Source of the DNA: Corynebacterium stercoris
GTDB taxonomy: Bacteria; Actinomycetota; Actinomycetes; Mycobacteriales; Mycobacteriaceae
Assembly (NCBI RefSeq): GCF_024160105.1
Contig: NZ_JAMFTQ010000004.1
Coordinates: forward strand, 102,295-166,294
DNA length: 64,000 nucleotides
Reading direction: 5' to 3'
Positions 1 to 6,545 of this stretch are shown piece after piece (position 1 is the stretch's first letter; each line of letters begins with the position of its first letter). The notes beneath the pieces are model-generated. The model did no database searches. It was not told where the DNA came from and worked only from the letters and a program-made list of their open reading frames with translations. A program made the position numbers and the translations under genes.

Positions 1-465
1 GCCGACAAGGCCGTGGGCGGCGGCATCTCCCAGTTCGCCACCACCCTGTACAACGCCGCGTACTTCGCGGGCATGACCGACATCGCCCACACCCCGCACT
101 CGTACTACATTTCCCGCTACCCGGCGGGCCGCGAGGCCACGGTCTACGAGGGCGCGATTGACCTGCAGTTCCGCAACGATTCGGCCTACCCGGTGAAGAT
201 CACGACTTCCGTCGGCGGCGGCCAGGTCACCGTCAGCCTCATGGGTGTGAAGACCGTCAACGTCGAATCCGTCAACGGCGGCCGCTGGGCGCAGACCGAG
301 CCGAAGGAGCAGACGGTCACCGATTCCTCCTGCATCGCGTCCTCGGGCACCCCGGGCTTCACCACGTCCGACACCCGCATCATCTACGACCTCGCCGGCA
401 ACGAACTTTCCCGCGAGACGCAGACGACGGTGTACAACCCGCAGCCGATCGTGAAGTGCGGGTAG
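1..465 (+). CDS. VanW family protein, C-terminal part (5' end outside window)
   Basis: An open frame runs from base 1 to the TAG at 463-465, giving the last 154 codons of a gene that begins upstream. The VanW signature is clear: GGGISQFATTLYNAA at the start of the fragment, then SYYISRYPAGREATV and DLQFRNDS. The family is found in secreted or membrane-anchored cell-wall proteins; its biochemical function is not established despite the name taken from a vancomycin-resistance cluster. The C-terminus ends in a Pro/Lys/Cys-containing tail without further membrane segment, so any anchor or signal peptide is in the missing N-terminal part. It is followed by a strong hairpin at 475-522 that may also end its transcript. 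Confidence 0.85.
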   Translation, partial: ADKAVGGGISQFATTLYNAAYFAGMTDIAHTPHSYYISRYPAGREATVYEGAIDLQFRNDSAYPVKITTSVGGGQVTVSLMGVKTVNVESVNGGRWAQTEPKEQTVTDSSCIASSGTPGFTTSDTRIIYDLAGNELSRETQTTVYNPQPIVKCG

Positions 466-474
466 GACGCAGGA

Positions 475-543
475 CGCACATTTTGAGGCTCGAAGTAAAG
501 TAGCCGCGGCTCAAAATGTGCGTAATCGGTATATTTTGAGCCG
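475..543 (+). promoter_or_regulatory. Probable AbiEi autoregulatory operator and leaderless promoter
   Basis: Two perfect 13-bp arms (475-487 CGCACATTTTGAG and 510-522 CTCAAAATGTGCG) form a hairpin or operator. A third copy of the half-site, ATTTTGAGCCG, lies at 533-543 and overlaps the GTG start. A TATATT -10 hexamer at 530-535 is followed by exactly 7 nt and then GTG 543, fitting leaderless transcription. AbiEi antitoxins of known systems repress their own promoter by binding inverted repeats, so three ATTTTGAGCC half-sites are good candidates. The hairpin could alternatively be a terminator for the VanW gene. Confidence 0.6.
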
Positions 544-1334
544 TGAAAGCTCCTGAAGCTCTTGAGATAATCGGTGAGTTAGCCTCCCAGCAATGGGGCC
601 TGTTCACTGCCACCCAGGCAAAGGATGCGGGCGTTGATCCGACAAGCATTCGTCGATTAGCGGAACGCGGCCTGACCTTGCGTATGCGCCACGGCGTTTA
701 TGCCATTGCTGGCACCCCATTTTCACCTGACCTAGAAGTGAAAGCGCTTTGGCTCGGGCTTCGGCCCGGTATCATGGCCGCGGATCGGACTCGCGGTTTC
801 GATCCCGCAAACGACGCTGTCGTTTCGCATTCCACCGCGGCCAGTATCTGGAGAGTTGGAGACCTCTGGCCGGACGGTGCTCACTTCACGGTGGGAGGCA
901 GAAAGCGGAGCCGCCAACCCGAGGTTGTTTTCCACCTCTCTCAACTGGGGGTTGACGAATGGGTGATCCATGAAGATGCAGGATTACCGGTTACCTCCGT
1001 TCCCCGGACACTCGTAGATTTGGCTGAGGCTGGCACCGAAATTAGCCACCTGTCGTCCCTCATTGGTGATGCGGCAGATGCATTGCTCACTGACCAAGAA
1101 GAGCTGATCCGAGCGTTCAACGGTCGAGAAGATGCGCTCGGGCTCGAATTGGGCGATTATGCGGGATTGAGGGGGTTCATTCGAGAAGCGTTCCCGACGG
1201 TTGAACTGGATCCCCGGGTCGTTGAAGCAATTGAAAAATCGTTGGCCCCATACATACAACAAATGGGTGACTTCTTGGCGGGTAGGACTAATGCATCAAA
1301 AGGGGGGAACGGTGCAGGGAGCGAGCAAGGGTAG
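543..1334 (+). CDS. AbiEi-type antitoxin / transcriptional regulator of a type IV toxin-antitoxin system
   Basis: 263 residues. The N-terminus (about residues 8-62) has the AbiEi winged-helix pattern: LFTATQAKDAGVDPTSIRRL followed by RMRHGVYAIAG, then a region with SHSTAASIWRVGDL and the conserved 'TSVPRTLVDLAEAG' segment near residue 155. In AbiE systems AbiEi both represses the operon and counteracts the nucleotidyltransferase toxin AbiEii. The GTG start at 543 is chosen because a TATATT -10 box ends 7 nt before it. AT content is visibly higher than in the flanking core genes, a hint of horizontal acquisition. The partner toxin downstream is only a remnant, so this is probably an orphan antitoxin that still works as a repressor. 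Confidence 0.75.
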   Translation: MKAPEALEIIGELASQQWGLFTATQAKDAGVDPTSIRRLAERGLTLRMRHGVYAIAGTPFSPDLEVKALWLGLRPGIMAADRTRGFDPANDAVVSHSTAASIWRVGDLWPDGAHFTVGGRKRSRQPEVVFHLSQLGVDEWVIHEDAGLPVTSVPRTLVDLAEAGTEISHLSSLIGDAADALLTDQEELIRAFNGREDALGLELGDYAGLRGFIREAFPTVELDPRVVEAIEKSLAPYIQQMGDFLAGRTNASKGGNGAGSEQG

Positions 1335-1351
1335 GGGCATCAAATCGACTC

Positions 1352-1612
1352 ATGGTCAGACCCTCCCTGCGCACTGCCATTGATTCCCAGAGACGAATTC
1401 GAGCACTTTCACTTCCGTCTCAGGTTGAGGTTCCGGACGAATCCTGGGTCGAGCAATATCCAGCGAAAGCAATGACGTTCGGAGGCGCATACCAGGCGCT
1501 TCAGAATCTCGGCGAAGCGATAGGAGTGGCTGGCCTGCTACTCGACCCAGTCTTAGCGACGCCTCCGATCCAGGCTCAAACCTGGGATCCGGACCGCATG
1601 GTCTGGGATTAA
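1352..1612 (+). pseudogene. Remnant of AbiEii nucleotidyltransferase toxin (internal deletion)
   Basis: An 86-codon frame begins 17 nt after the antitoxin. Its first residues (MVRPSLRTAIDSQRR) resemble the N-terminus of AbiEii-type toxins and its end (TWDPDRMVWD) resembles their C-terminus, but intact toxins are near 250-300 residues. The nucleotidyltransferase core with its Gly-Gly/Asp-x-Asp motif, expected between them, is absent. The junction seems to lie around residues 15-25, where a toxin-like N-terminus runs directly into 'VPDESWVEQYPAKAMTFG'. I infer an in-frame internal deletion that removed the catalytic domain. It may be translated as a harmless stub, or could be a small protein of other function. 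Confidence 0.5.
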
Positions 1613-1623
1613 GCGCAAAGGGG

Positions 1624-2448
1624 CTAGATCCACTCCACCCGCGGCGGGGTGTGGTCGCCCGGCTCGCGCGACAGCCCCCACTCCGTGAGCACCGCGAAGA
1701 GCGGATCGCGCGGCATCAGCGAGTGGTGCGGGGCGTAGCCGTCGTACCACTCAGCGACGTCGATATTGGCTACGTCTGCGCCCTCATCGCGCAGCGCCGA
1801 CGCGGAGTTCGGGGTCACCACCGTATCCGCCGGTGAGTACAGCGATGTGTACACCACCCGCGGATCCGTGTCCGGAATCCCTGCGCGCTCCGCCGCCCAC
1901 GCCGATCCCGCGAGCTGCTGCGACGCACCCCTCGTAGCAAACAGCCGCCCCAGCCACGGGTGATCAGTCAGAAGCGGGCCCATCCAGGAGACGCGTCCGT
2001 GGAAGTCCGTGCCGTGGAAGTTCGCGCCCATTGCCACCACGCGCCGCACCTTCTCCGCACCGCCCGCAGCGATGTACAGCTTTGTCATCAGCCCGCCTTG
2101 CGAGTGCGCCACAATATCCACCTGCTCCGCGCCCGTCCGCGTTAGCACCCGGTCGACGTTCTCGGCCACATCGCCGACAATCGCGTCGAGATCCCCGATC
2201 CCGCGCACCCCCGGCGCCAGCTGGTCGCCGTAATCGTAGCCCCACACCCAGTACCCGCGATCCCGCAGGTACTCCGCATTCTGGCGGAAGGCACGCGTGC
2301 GCGAATTGATGCCGTGGAGGTAGATCACAGGCGTCGGAAAGCGCGGCTCGAAGCTCATGTCGTTGAAGGGCAGCGCCGGGCGCCCGCCGAGGCCCAGCGC
2401 CGCTCCCGCCGCCCACATCGCCGCCACTGCAATCCGCATAGGGAGCAT
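1624..2448 (-). CDS. Secreted alpha/beta-hydrolase, lipase-like
   Basis: 274 residues from the ATG at 2448 (an in-frame ATG three codons later is possible). The N-terminus MLPMRIAVAAMWAAGAALGL looks like a signal peptide or membrane anchor. The fold is recognisable: PVIYLHGINSRT (strand 3 and oxyanion region), the nucleophile elbow VDIVAHSQGG (Ser of GxSxG), an acid in SLYSPADTVVTP and a His in APHHSLM. This resembles the EstA/lipase class 2 family that cleaves acyl esters outside the cell. The McbR-type operator at 2470-2485 lies just upstream of its start, but faces the riboswitch gene equally. Substrate is unknown. Confidence 0.75.
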   Translation of the reverse strand: MLPMRIAVAAMWAAGAALGLGGRPALPFNDMSFEPRFPTPVIYLHGINSRTRAFRQNAEYLRDRGYWVWGYDYGDQLAPGVRGIGDLDAIVGDVAENVDRVLTRTGAEQVDIVAHSQGGLMTKLYIAAGGAEKVRRVVAMGANFHGTDFHGRVSWMGPLLTDHPWLGRLFATRGASQQLAGSAWAAERAGIPDTDPRVVYTSLYSPADTVVTPNSASALRDEGADVANIDVAEWYDGYAPHHSLMPRDPLFAVLTEWGLSREPGDHTPPRVEWI

Positions 2449-2469
2449 TATGCTTGCCGACGCTTGCAA

Positions 2470-2485
2470 TAGACCAAGCGGTCTA
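2470..2485. promoter_or_regulatory. McbR-type operator (TAGAC-N6-GTCTA), perfect
   Basis: TAGACCAAGCGGTCTA is a perfect match to TAGAC-N6-GTCTA, the operator described for McbR, the TetR-family repressor of methionine and cysteine biosynthesis in C. glutamicum. It sits between the divergent lipase gene (start 2448) and the SAM riboswitch leader of the gene at 2671, where it would overlap a promoter for either. The same motif recurs at the two sulfate-assimilation promoters in this window. Confidence 0.75.
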
Positions 2486-2500
2486 CTATTCTCGACCTCA

Positions 2501-2583
2501 CGATCACGAAGCCCGACGCAGGACTCCCGGCCCGTCGGCTGGCAACCGCGCAGCTCGCGCACGGTGCCTCCGGGAGAAGATCG
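2501..2583 (+). ncRNA. SAM-sensing riboswitch (SAM-I/SAM-IV clan)
   Basis: The secondary structure can be drawn by hand. P1 pairs CGATC (2501-2505) with GATCG (2579-2583). P2 pairs AGCCCGACG (2510-2518, one bulged C) with CGTCGGCT (2533-2540). The P2 loop CTCCCGG (2524-2530) makes a perfect 7-bp pseudoknot with CCGGGAG (2570-2576). The next helix starts with GGCAACC (2541-2547) and closes with GGTGCC (2563-2568), the conserved SAM core. Actinobacteria carry SAM-IV and SAM-I/IV variant riboswitches with this layout. The Shine-Dalgarno at 2657-2662 is about 75 nt further on, so control could be translational; I see no obvious terminator. The exact subclass needs a covariance-model search. Confidence 0.8.
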
Positions 2584-2670
2584 GCCAGTCGCTGACCTGC
2601 GGTTGGAAGTGCGAAGCCGGCGGGGCGTCTTTGACCTCCGCAGCTGCGATGAATTTAAGGAGAAGAAGCC

Positions 2671-3279
2671 TTGTCGCAGACTGAGCGGTCTAATAATCTG
2701 GGGTCACCTTCGGACCGACCGTGGGAGAGTGAGGAGTGGGAGATGTGGGCACCTGCAACCCTGGATAACCTGACCGGACAGACCCTAACGTTCCTGGTAG
2801 ATAGCGCGCCGGTGGTACGTACCTTCCCGTCGACCGACGCCGTGATGAAGTTCGTTGGCACCGCCGGGACCCGCTTCGAGTTCAACGCACTAGACAACTC
2901 TGTCCGTTCCGCCGACGGTGTTGTGATTGACCTTCCGGAGCTCGCCGCGCCCCAGCACTTCGTCCACCACACCAAGTGTCGGCTGGTGACGGCCGGGCAC
3001 CGCGTCCACCACATCCCGTACCTGCATGCCGTGAATGATCGCGACACGCTCTGGGTGCCCGTGGACGTCCTGGGTGTCGACGACCAAAAGGTGGTGTTCT
3101 CCACCCCCGACGGCGTGACCACCGGATACACCCACGATCCCGAGCGTTTCGCCGGGATGCGCGAGTTCTCGCCGAAGTGGAAGATCCTGCGCAGCGGCGC
3201 TGCGGAGCACGCGCTCGGCGGCGTGACGCGGGACTTTGCAAACTTCTCGCCCGTCCCGATCAGCCCCTGCGTGGGGTAG
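2671..3279 (+). CDS. Uncharacterised protein under McbR operator and SAM riboswitch
   Basis: 202 residues starting at TTG 2671, which is preceded by AAGGAG at 2657-2662. I do not recognise the family. There is no signal peptide or membrane segment; the sequence is a soluble mixed alpha/beta protein with a WAPATLDNLTGQTLTF start, several His-rich stretches (FVHHTKCRL, HRVHHIPYLH) and one Cys near residue 111. Its control suggests its role: a perfect McbR operator upstream, a SAM riboswitch in the leader, and a second near-perfect McbR box over the first codons. Genes with such control in related bacteria make or import methionine or make SAM. No enzymatic motif supports a specific reaction, so only a sulfur/methionine link is inferred. 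Confidence 0.6.
   Translation: MSQTERSNNLGSPSDRPWESEEWEMWAPATLDNLTGQTLTFLVDSAPVVRTFPSTDAVMKFVGTAGTRFEFNALDNSVRSADGVVIDLPELAAPQHFVHHTKCRLVTAGHRVHHIPYLHAVNDRDTLWVPVDVLGVDDQKVVFSTPDGVTTGYTHDPERFAGMREFSPKWKILRSGAAEHALGGVTRDFANFSPVPISPCVG
2677..2692. promoter_or_regulatory. Second McbR-like box overlapping the start of the riboswitch gene
   Basis: CAGACTGAGCGGTCTA matches TAGAC-N6-GTCTA at 9 of 10 fixed positions and covers codons 3-8 of the gene starting at 2671. Its 207-bp distance from the perfect operator at 2470 would permit looping or a roadblock. It may be chance, because it lies in coding sequence. Confidence 0.35.
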
Positions 3280-3316
3280 CGGTTCGGGGTGGCGGTGCGG
3301 GATAGCGGCGCCCGTG

Positions 3317-3370
3317 TTGACGCATCAATGCGCTACATACATCCGCCGAATCCAATAATTGGCGCATTTG
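3317..3370 (-). repeat. Intergenic palindromic repeat family, copy 1 (half copy, reverse orientation)
   Basis: Read on the minus strand this stretch gives AATTATTGGATTCGGCGGAT followed by GTATGTAGCGCA, matching the core of the copies at 16521, 46174 and 50371 (TTATTGGATTCCGCGGATCT then ATGTGTG). It lies in the 191-bp gap between the riboswitch gene and the tRNA. Only one half of the palindrome is clear here. Confidence 0.55.
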
Positions 3371-3470
3371 CGAAAAAACCTACTCGGCCCCGCACCTGTC
3401 CGGACCCCGCGACAGAAACACCCCAAAAACAAAAAGCGCAGCAAGCGAAAGCCAGCCGCACTAACAAAAT

Positions 3471-3544
3471 TGGAGCCGGCGACGAGAATCGAACTCGCAC
3501 TCTCAGCTTGGGAAGCTGATGTTCTACCACTAAACTACGCCGGC
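3471..3544 (-). tRNA. tRNA-Gly (anticodon CCC)
   Basis: Read on the minus strand the 74-nt gene has a 7-bp acceptor stem (GCCGGCG with CGCCGGC), a D arm with GTTTAGTGGTAGAAC, a 5-bp anticodon stem (TCAGC/GCTGA) around the loop TTCCCAA (anticodon CCC), and a T arm with GTTCGATTC. The CCA end is encoded (TGG at 3471-3473). CCC anticodon predicts a glycine tRNA reading GGG. Confidence 0.95.
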
Positions 3545-3636
3545 ACTGCCAGGCGAACGCCCAGCGCAGCTCACTTTAGCACCGCCCTCCCGCGCCCCAA
3601 AAACACCCCGACGAGCGCCCCACTAGACTCAACGAC

Positions 3637-4200
3637 GTGCTGCTCTCCGACCAAGACATTCGCGCTTCCATCGATTCCGGCCAGCTCCAGATCGACCCGT
3701 TCGACGCGAGCCTGATTCAGCCCAGCTCCATCGACGTGCGCATGGACAACCTTTTCCGCGTCTTCAACAACTCGAAGTACACGCACATTGACCCGAAGCA
3801 GGAGATGCCGGACCTGACCACGCTTGTGGAGGTCCCGGAGGATGAGCCCTTCGTCCTCCACCCGGGCGAGTTCGTCCTTGCCTCCACGCTGGAAAAGTTC
3901 ACACTCCCCGCAGACCTCGCCGGCCGCCTCGAAGGCAAGAGCTCGCTCGGCCGCCTGGGCCTGCTCACGCACTCTACCGCAGGCTTCATCGATCCGGGTT
4001 TCTCGGGGCACATCACGCTTGAGCTTTCGAACGTCGCAAATCTGCCCATCACCTTGTGGCCGGGGATGAAGGTGGGGCAGCTCGCGCTGTTCAAGATGAC
4101 GTCGCCGGCGGCCACGCCGTATGGCGCGCAGGAACTCGGTTCGAAGTATCAGGGGCAGCGCGGCCCGACGCCCTCGAAGGCGTACTTGAATTTTCGGTAA
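3637..4200 (+). CDS. dcd: dCTP deaminase (probably bifunctional, dUMP-forming)
   Basis: 187 residues, close to full-length identity with the actinobacterial family. The signature [20 protein letters not shown] and [15 protein letters not shown] hold the catalytic Glu and nucleotide-binding residues, and the C-terminal arm [17 protein letters not shown] is complete. The enzyme deaminates dCTP; mycobacterial homologues also hydrolyse the product to dUMP, supplying thymidylate synthesis. The GTG at 3637 is supported by a TAGACT -10 box at 3624-3629 followed by exactly 7 nt, so the mRNA is probably leaderless. The tRNA-Gly gene lies divergently upstream. Confidence 0.95.
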   Translation: MLLSDQDIRASIDSGQLQIDPFDASLIQPSSIDVRMDNLFRVFNNSKYTHIDPKQEMPDLTTLVEVPEDEPFVLHPGEFVLASTLEKFTLPADLAGRLEGKSSLGRLGLLTHSTAGFIDPGFSGHITLELSNVANLPITLWPGMKVGQLALFKMTSPAATPYGAQELGSKYQGQRGPTPSKAYLNFR

Positions 4201-4243
4201 CCTTGAGTTGAAGCATCAAGCTTTCCGACGAAAGGAACACCCC

Positions 4244-4756
4244 ATGACCACCCCGAACAACGAGGGCCTGTACACCAACGGCGCTGACCTGAACACCGAG
4301 GCCAAGTCTTCCTGCGGCTGCGGCCACCACAAGCCGGTGGAGACCACCGAGGTGCGCGAGGAGATCAAGATCGTTCCGGCCGACCACGCCGCTACCCGCG
4401 AGGGCGCTACCTGCAATTGCGAGCCGGGCCACTGCAACTGCGGCCACCACCAGACCTGCGATTGCGCTCCGAACGAGTGCAAGTGCGGCCACAACGACGG
4501 TCTCAAGGAGACCGCGCCGGCAGAGCAGTCTTCCTGCTGCGGCGGGCACGGCCACGGCCACCACGGGCTGACCGAGGAGGAGTACTACGACCCGGACAAG
4601 ACCGACACCCACGGCGTTGACCCGGCTGTGAAGACGGTCGAGGAGGCCCAGGGGTACGACGAGTCCGCGGGTTGGAACGACGGCATCCGCCCGACCGACG
4701 CTGGCGAGGCCGCCGAGTCCGGCGCCGGCAAGTCCGACGACGGCCAGATCAACTAG
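4244..4756 (+). CDS. Cys/His-rich metallothionein-like metal-binding protein
   Basis: 170 residues from ATG 4244, preceded by GAAAGGA. Twelve Cys and about a dozen His are packed into residues 24-115 in repeated clusters: SCGCGHH, ATCNC, GHCNCGHH, TCDC, CKCGH and SCCGGHGHGHHG. The remaining C-terminal third is acidic (EEEYYDPDKTD and later DDGQIN) with no Cys. There is no signal peptide, so it should be cytoplasmic. The Cys-x-Cys and Cys-Gly-His patterns are typical of metal-thiolate proteins, but I do not recognise a named bacterial metallothionein. Binding or buffering of Zn, Cu or Cd is inferred. It stands alone between dcd and ugd with its own terminator. Confidence 0.6.
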   Translation: MTTPNNEGLYTNGADLNTEAKSSCGCGHHKPVETTEVREEIKIVPADHAATREGATCNCEPGHCNCGHHQTCDCAPNECKCGHNDGLKETAPAEQSSCCGGHGHGHHGLTEEEYYDPDKTDTHGVDPAVKTVEEAQGYDESAGWNDGIRPTDAGEAAESGAGKSDDGQIN

Positions 4757-4770
4757 CCACACCTCTCACG

Positions 4771-4800
4771 AAAGCGTCGCGCCCACCGCGCGGCGCTTTT
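4771..4800 (+). terminator. Rho-independent terminator after the metal-binding protein gene
   Basis: AAAGCG-CGCG arms around CCCACC pair with CGCG-CGCTTT and end in TTTT. It begins 15 nt after the stop codon at 4756. A CGTCGNNAAGC-family 11-mer follows immediately at 4802. Confidence 0.75.
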
Positions 4801-4851
4801 CGCTTGCCGACGTCCGCTGCGCCGACCCATAAATTGGGCATAATGAATCGC

Positions 4852-6171
4852 ATGCGTATGACGGTGATTGGAACGGGCTACCTCGGTGCCACCCACGCGG
4901 CCTGCATGGCGGAACTCGGCCACGAGGTCCTCGGCGTGGATGTGGACCAGCGAAAGATCGACTCGCTGCAGAAGGGCGAAGTGCCGTTCTACGAGCCGGG
5001 TCTGCCGGAGGTGCTGGAGCGCAACCTCGAAGCTGGCCGCCTTGCCTTCACCACGGATTACCAAGAGGCCGCGGACTTTGCGAACGTGCACTTTATTGGC
5101 GTCGGCACGCCGCAGCAGCGCGGCTCCTACGCGGCCGATACCCGCTACGTCGAGGCTGTGATCGAGGATCTGGTGCCCAAGCTCAAGGGCGAGCACCTAA
5201 TTCTCGGCAAGTCCACCGTGCCCGTCGGCACCGCCGCCGCGCTGCAGCAGAAGGCGGACGAGCTCGCGCCGGAGGGTACGAGCGTCGAGATCGCCTGGAA
5301 CCCGGAGTTCCTGCGCGAGGGCTACGCGGTGAAGGACACGATCACCCCGGACCGCATCGTGCTCGGCGTGCGCGGCGAGGATTCCGCTGCCGAGGCCGTA
5401 GCCCGCGAGGTCTACGCCACTCCGCTGTCTAACGACACCCCGTTCATCGTCACCGACCTGCAGACGGCCGAGCTGGTCAAGGTCTCCGCGAACGCGTTCC
5501 TGGCCACCAAGATCTCCTTTATTAATGCAGTGTCCGAGGTCTGCGAGATCGTCGGCGCCGACGTGACCCAGCTTGCCGACGCCATCGGCCACGACGACCG
5601 CATCGGCCGCAAGTTCCTCGGCGCCGGCCTCGGCTTCGGCGGCGGCTGCCTGCCCAAGGACATCCGCGCCTTCATGGCCCGCGCCGGCGAGGTCGGCGCC
5701 GACCAGGCGTTGACCTTCCTGCGCGAGGTGGATGCCATCAACATGCGCCGCCGCCAGCGCGTCATCGACCTGTCGCGCGAGGTGCTGGGCAGCTTGATCG
5801 GCAAGCGCGTCACGGTGCTGGGTGCCGCGTTCAAGCCGAACTCCGACGACGTCCGCGATTCGCCAGCGCTTGCCGTCGCCGGCCAGCTGTCCCTGGCGGG
5901 CGCGAGCGTGCGCGTCTACGACCCGCAGGGCATGGACAACGCCCGCAAGGTCTTCCCGACGCTCGACTACGCCTCCTCCCTCGAGGACGCCCTGCGCGGC
6001 GCCGAGCTGGTCATCCTGGCCACCGAGTGGGACGAGTTCAAGACCATGGACCCGGAGTGGGCCGCAGGGCTGGTTGAGGGCAAGGTGCTTATCGACGGTC
6101 GCAATGTCCTACCCGTCGCCGCCTGGCAGTCCGCCGGTTGGGAGCTCCACGCGCTGGGGCGCAGCCTGTAG
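4852..6171 (+). CDS. ugd: UDP-glucose 6-dehydrogenase
   Basis: 439 residues. The N-terminal Rossmann motif is VIGTGYLGATHAACMAELGHEV; the catalytic Cys lies in GFGGGCLPKDIRAF (near residue 268), preceded by the invariant 'KVSANAFLATKISF' segment; the C-terminal domain has GAAFKPNSDDVRDSPAL. The enzyme oxidises UDP-glucose twice with NAD+ to UDP-glucuronate, a precursor of glycolipids and envelope polysaccharides. ATG 4852 is chosen over the in-frame ATG 4843 because CATAAT at 4839-4844 is followed by 7 nt and then ATG 4852. A 10-bp hairpin follows the stop codon. Confidence 0.92.
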   Translation: MRMTVIGTGYLGATHAACMAELGHEVLGVDVDQRKIDSLQKGEVPFYEPGLPEVLERNLEAGRLAFTTDYQEAADFANVHFIGVGTPQQRGSYAADTRYVEAVIEDLVPKLKGEHLILGKSTVPVGTAAALQQKADELAPEGTSVEIAWNPEFLREGYAVKDTITPDRIVLGVRGEDSAAEAVAREVYATPLSNDTPFIVTDLQTAELVKVSANAFLATKISFINAVSEVCEIVGADVTQLADAIGHDDRIGRKFLGAGLGFGGGCLPKDIRAFMARAGEVGADQALTFLREVDAINMRRRQRVIDLSREVLGSLIGKRVTVLGAAFKPNSDDVRDSPALAVAGQLSLAGASVRVYDPQGMDNARKVFPTLDYASSLEDALRGAELVILATEWDEFKTMDPEWAAGLVEGKVLIDGRNVLPVAAWQSAGWELHALGRSL

Positions 6172-6545
6172 TTCGCGGGGTTAGAAAAATTGCGCGGGAT
6201 CTAACCCCGTGGCCGGGAGTCCTGAGCGTCGGAAAGTGGTGTGCGACGGGTGGAGGGCACGGCTTATCCGTGGCTCGCTCACGGCTAATTTCCAGCGAAT
6301 CGAATTCGATCCTGGGATGCCGCGGAGATTTTCCGCTGCTCAGGGGAAGGGGAGGGGATCTCGCAGGTCAAGCGAGGAAAGTAAGCGAATCCGTGGTTGA
6401 AAAAGGGGGTTCGTGTTGACTGTGGGCGGCACTCCAAACTGACAACCAACTGCCAACTTTCCCGGCTAACGGTATGGTCGGAGGCGGAAATAATGTGTGC
6501 AGCCTAAATACACGTGTAGGTTGCCCTTTGACGTTTGGAGTCCCC
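6172..6545 (+). promoter_or_regulatory. Intergenic region: hairpin after ugd and leader of the giant surface protein
   Basis: Perfect 10-bp arms CGGGGTTAGA (6176-6185) and TCTAACCCCG (6200-6209) form a hairpin without a clear T-run, possibly the ugd terminator. The rest is AT-richer leader DNA. A plausible -10, TATGGT, lies at about 6473-6478. The Shine-Dalgarno GGAG at 6537-6540 serves the GTG at 6546. No known operator was recognised. Confidence 0.5.
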
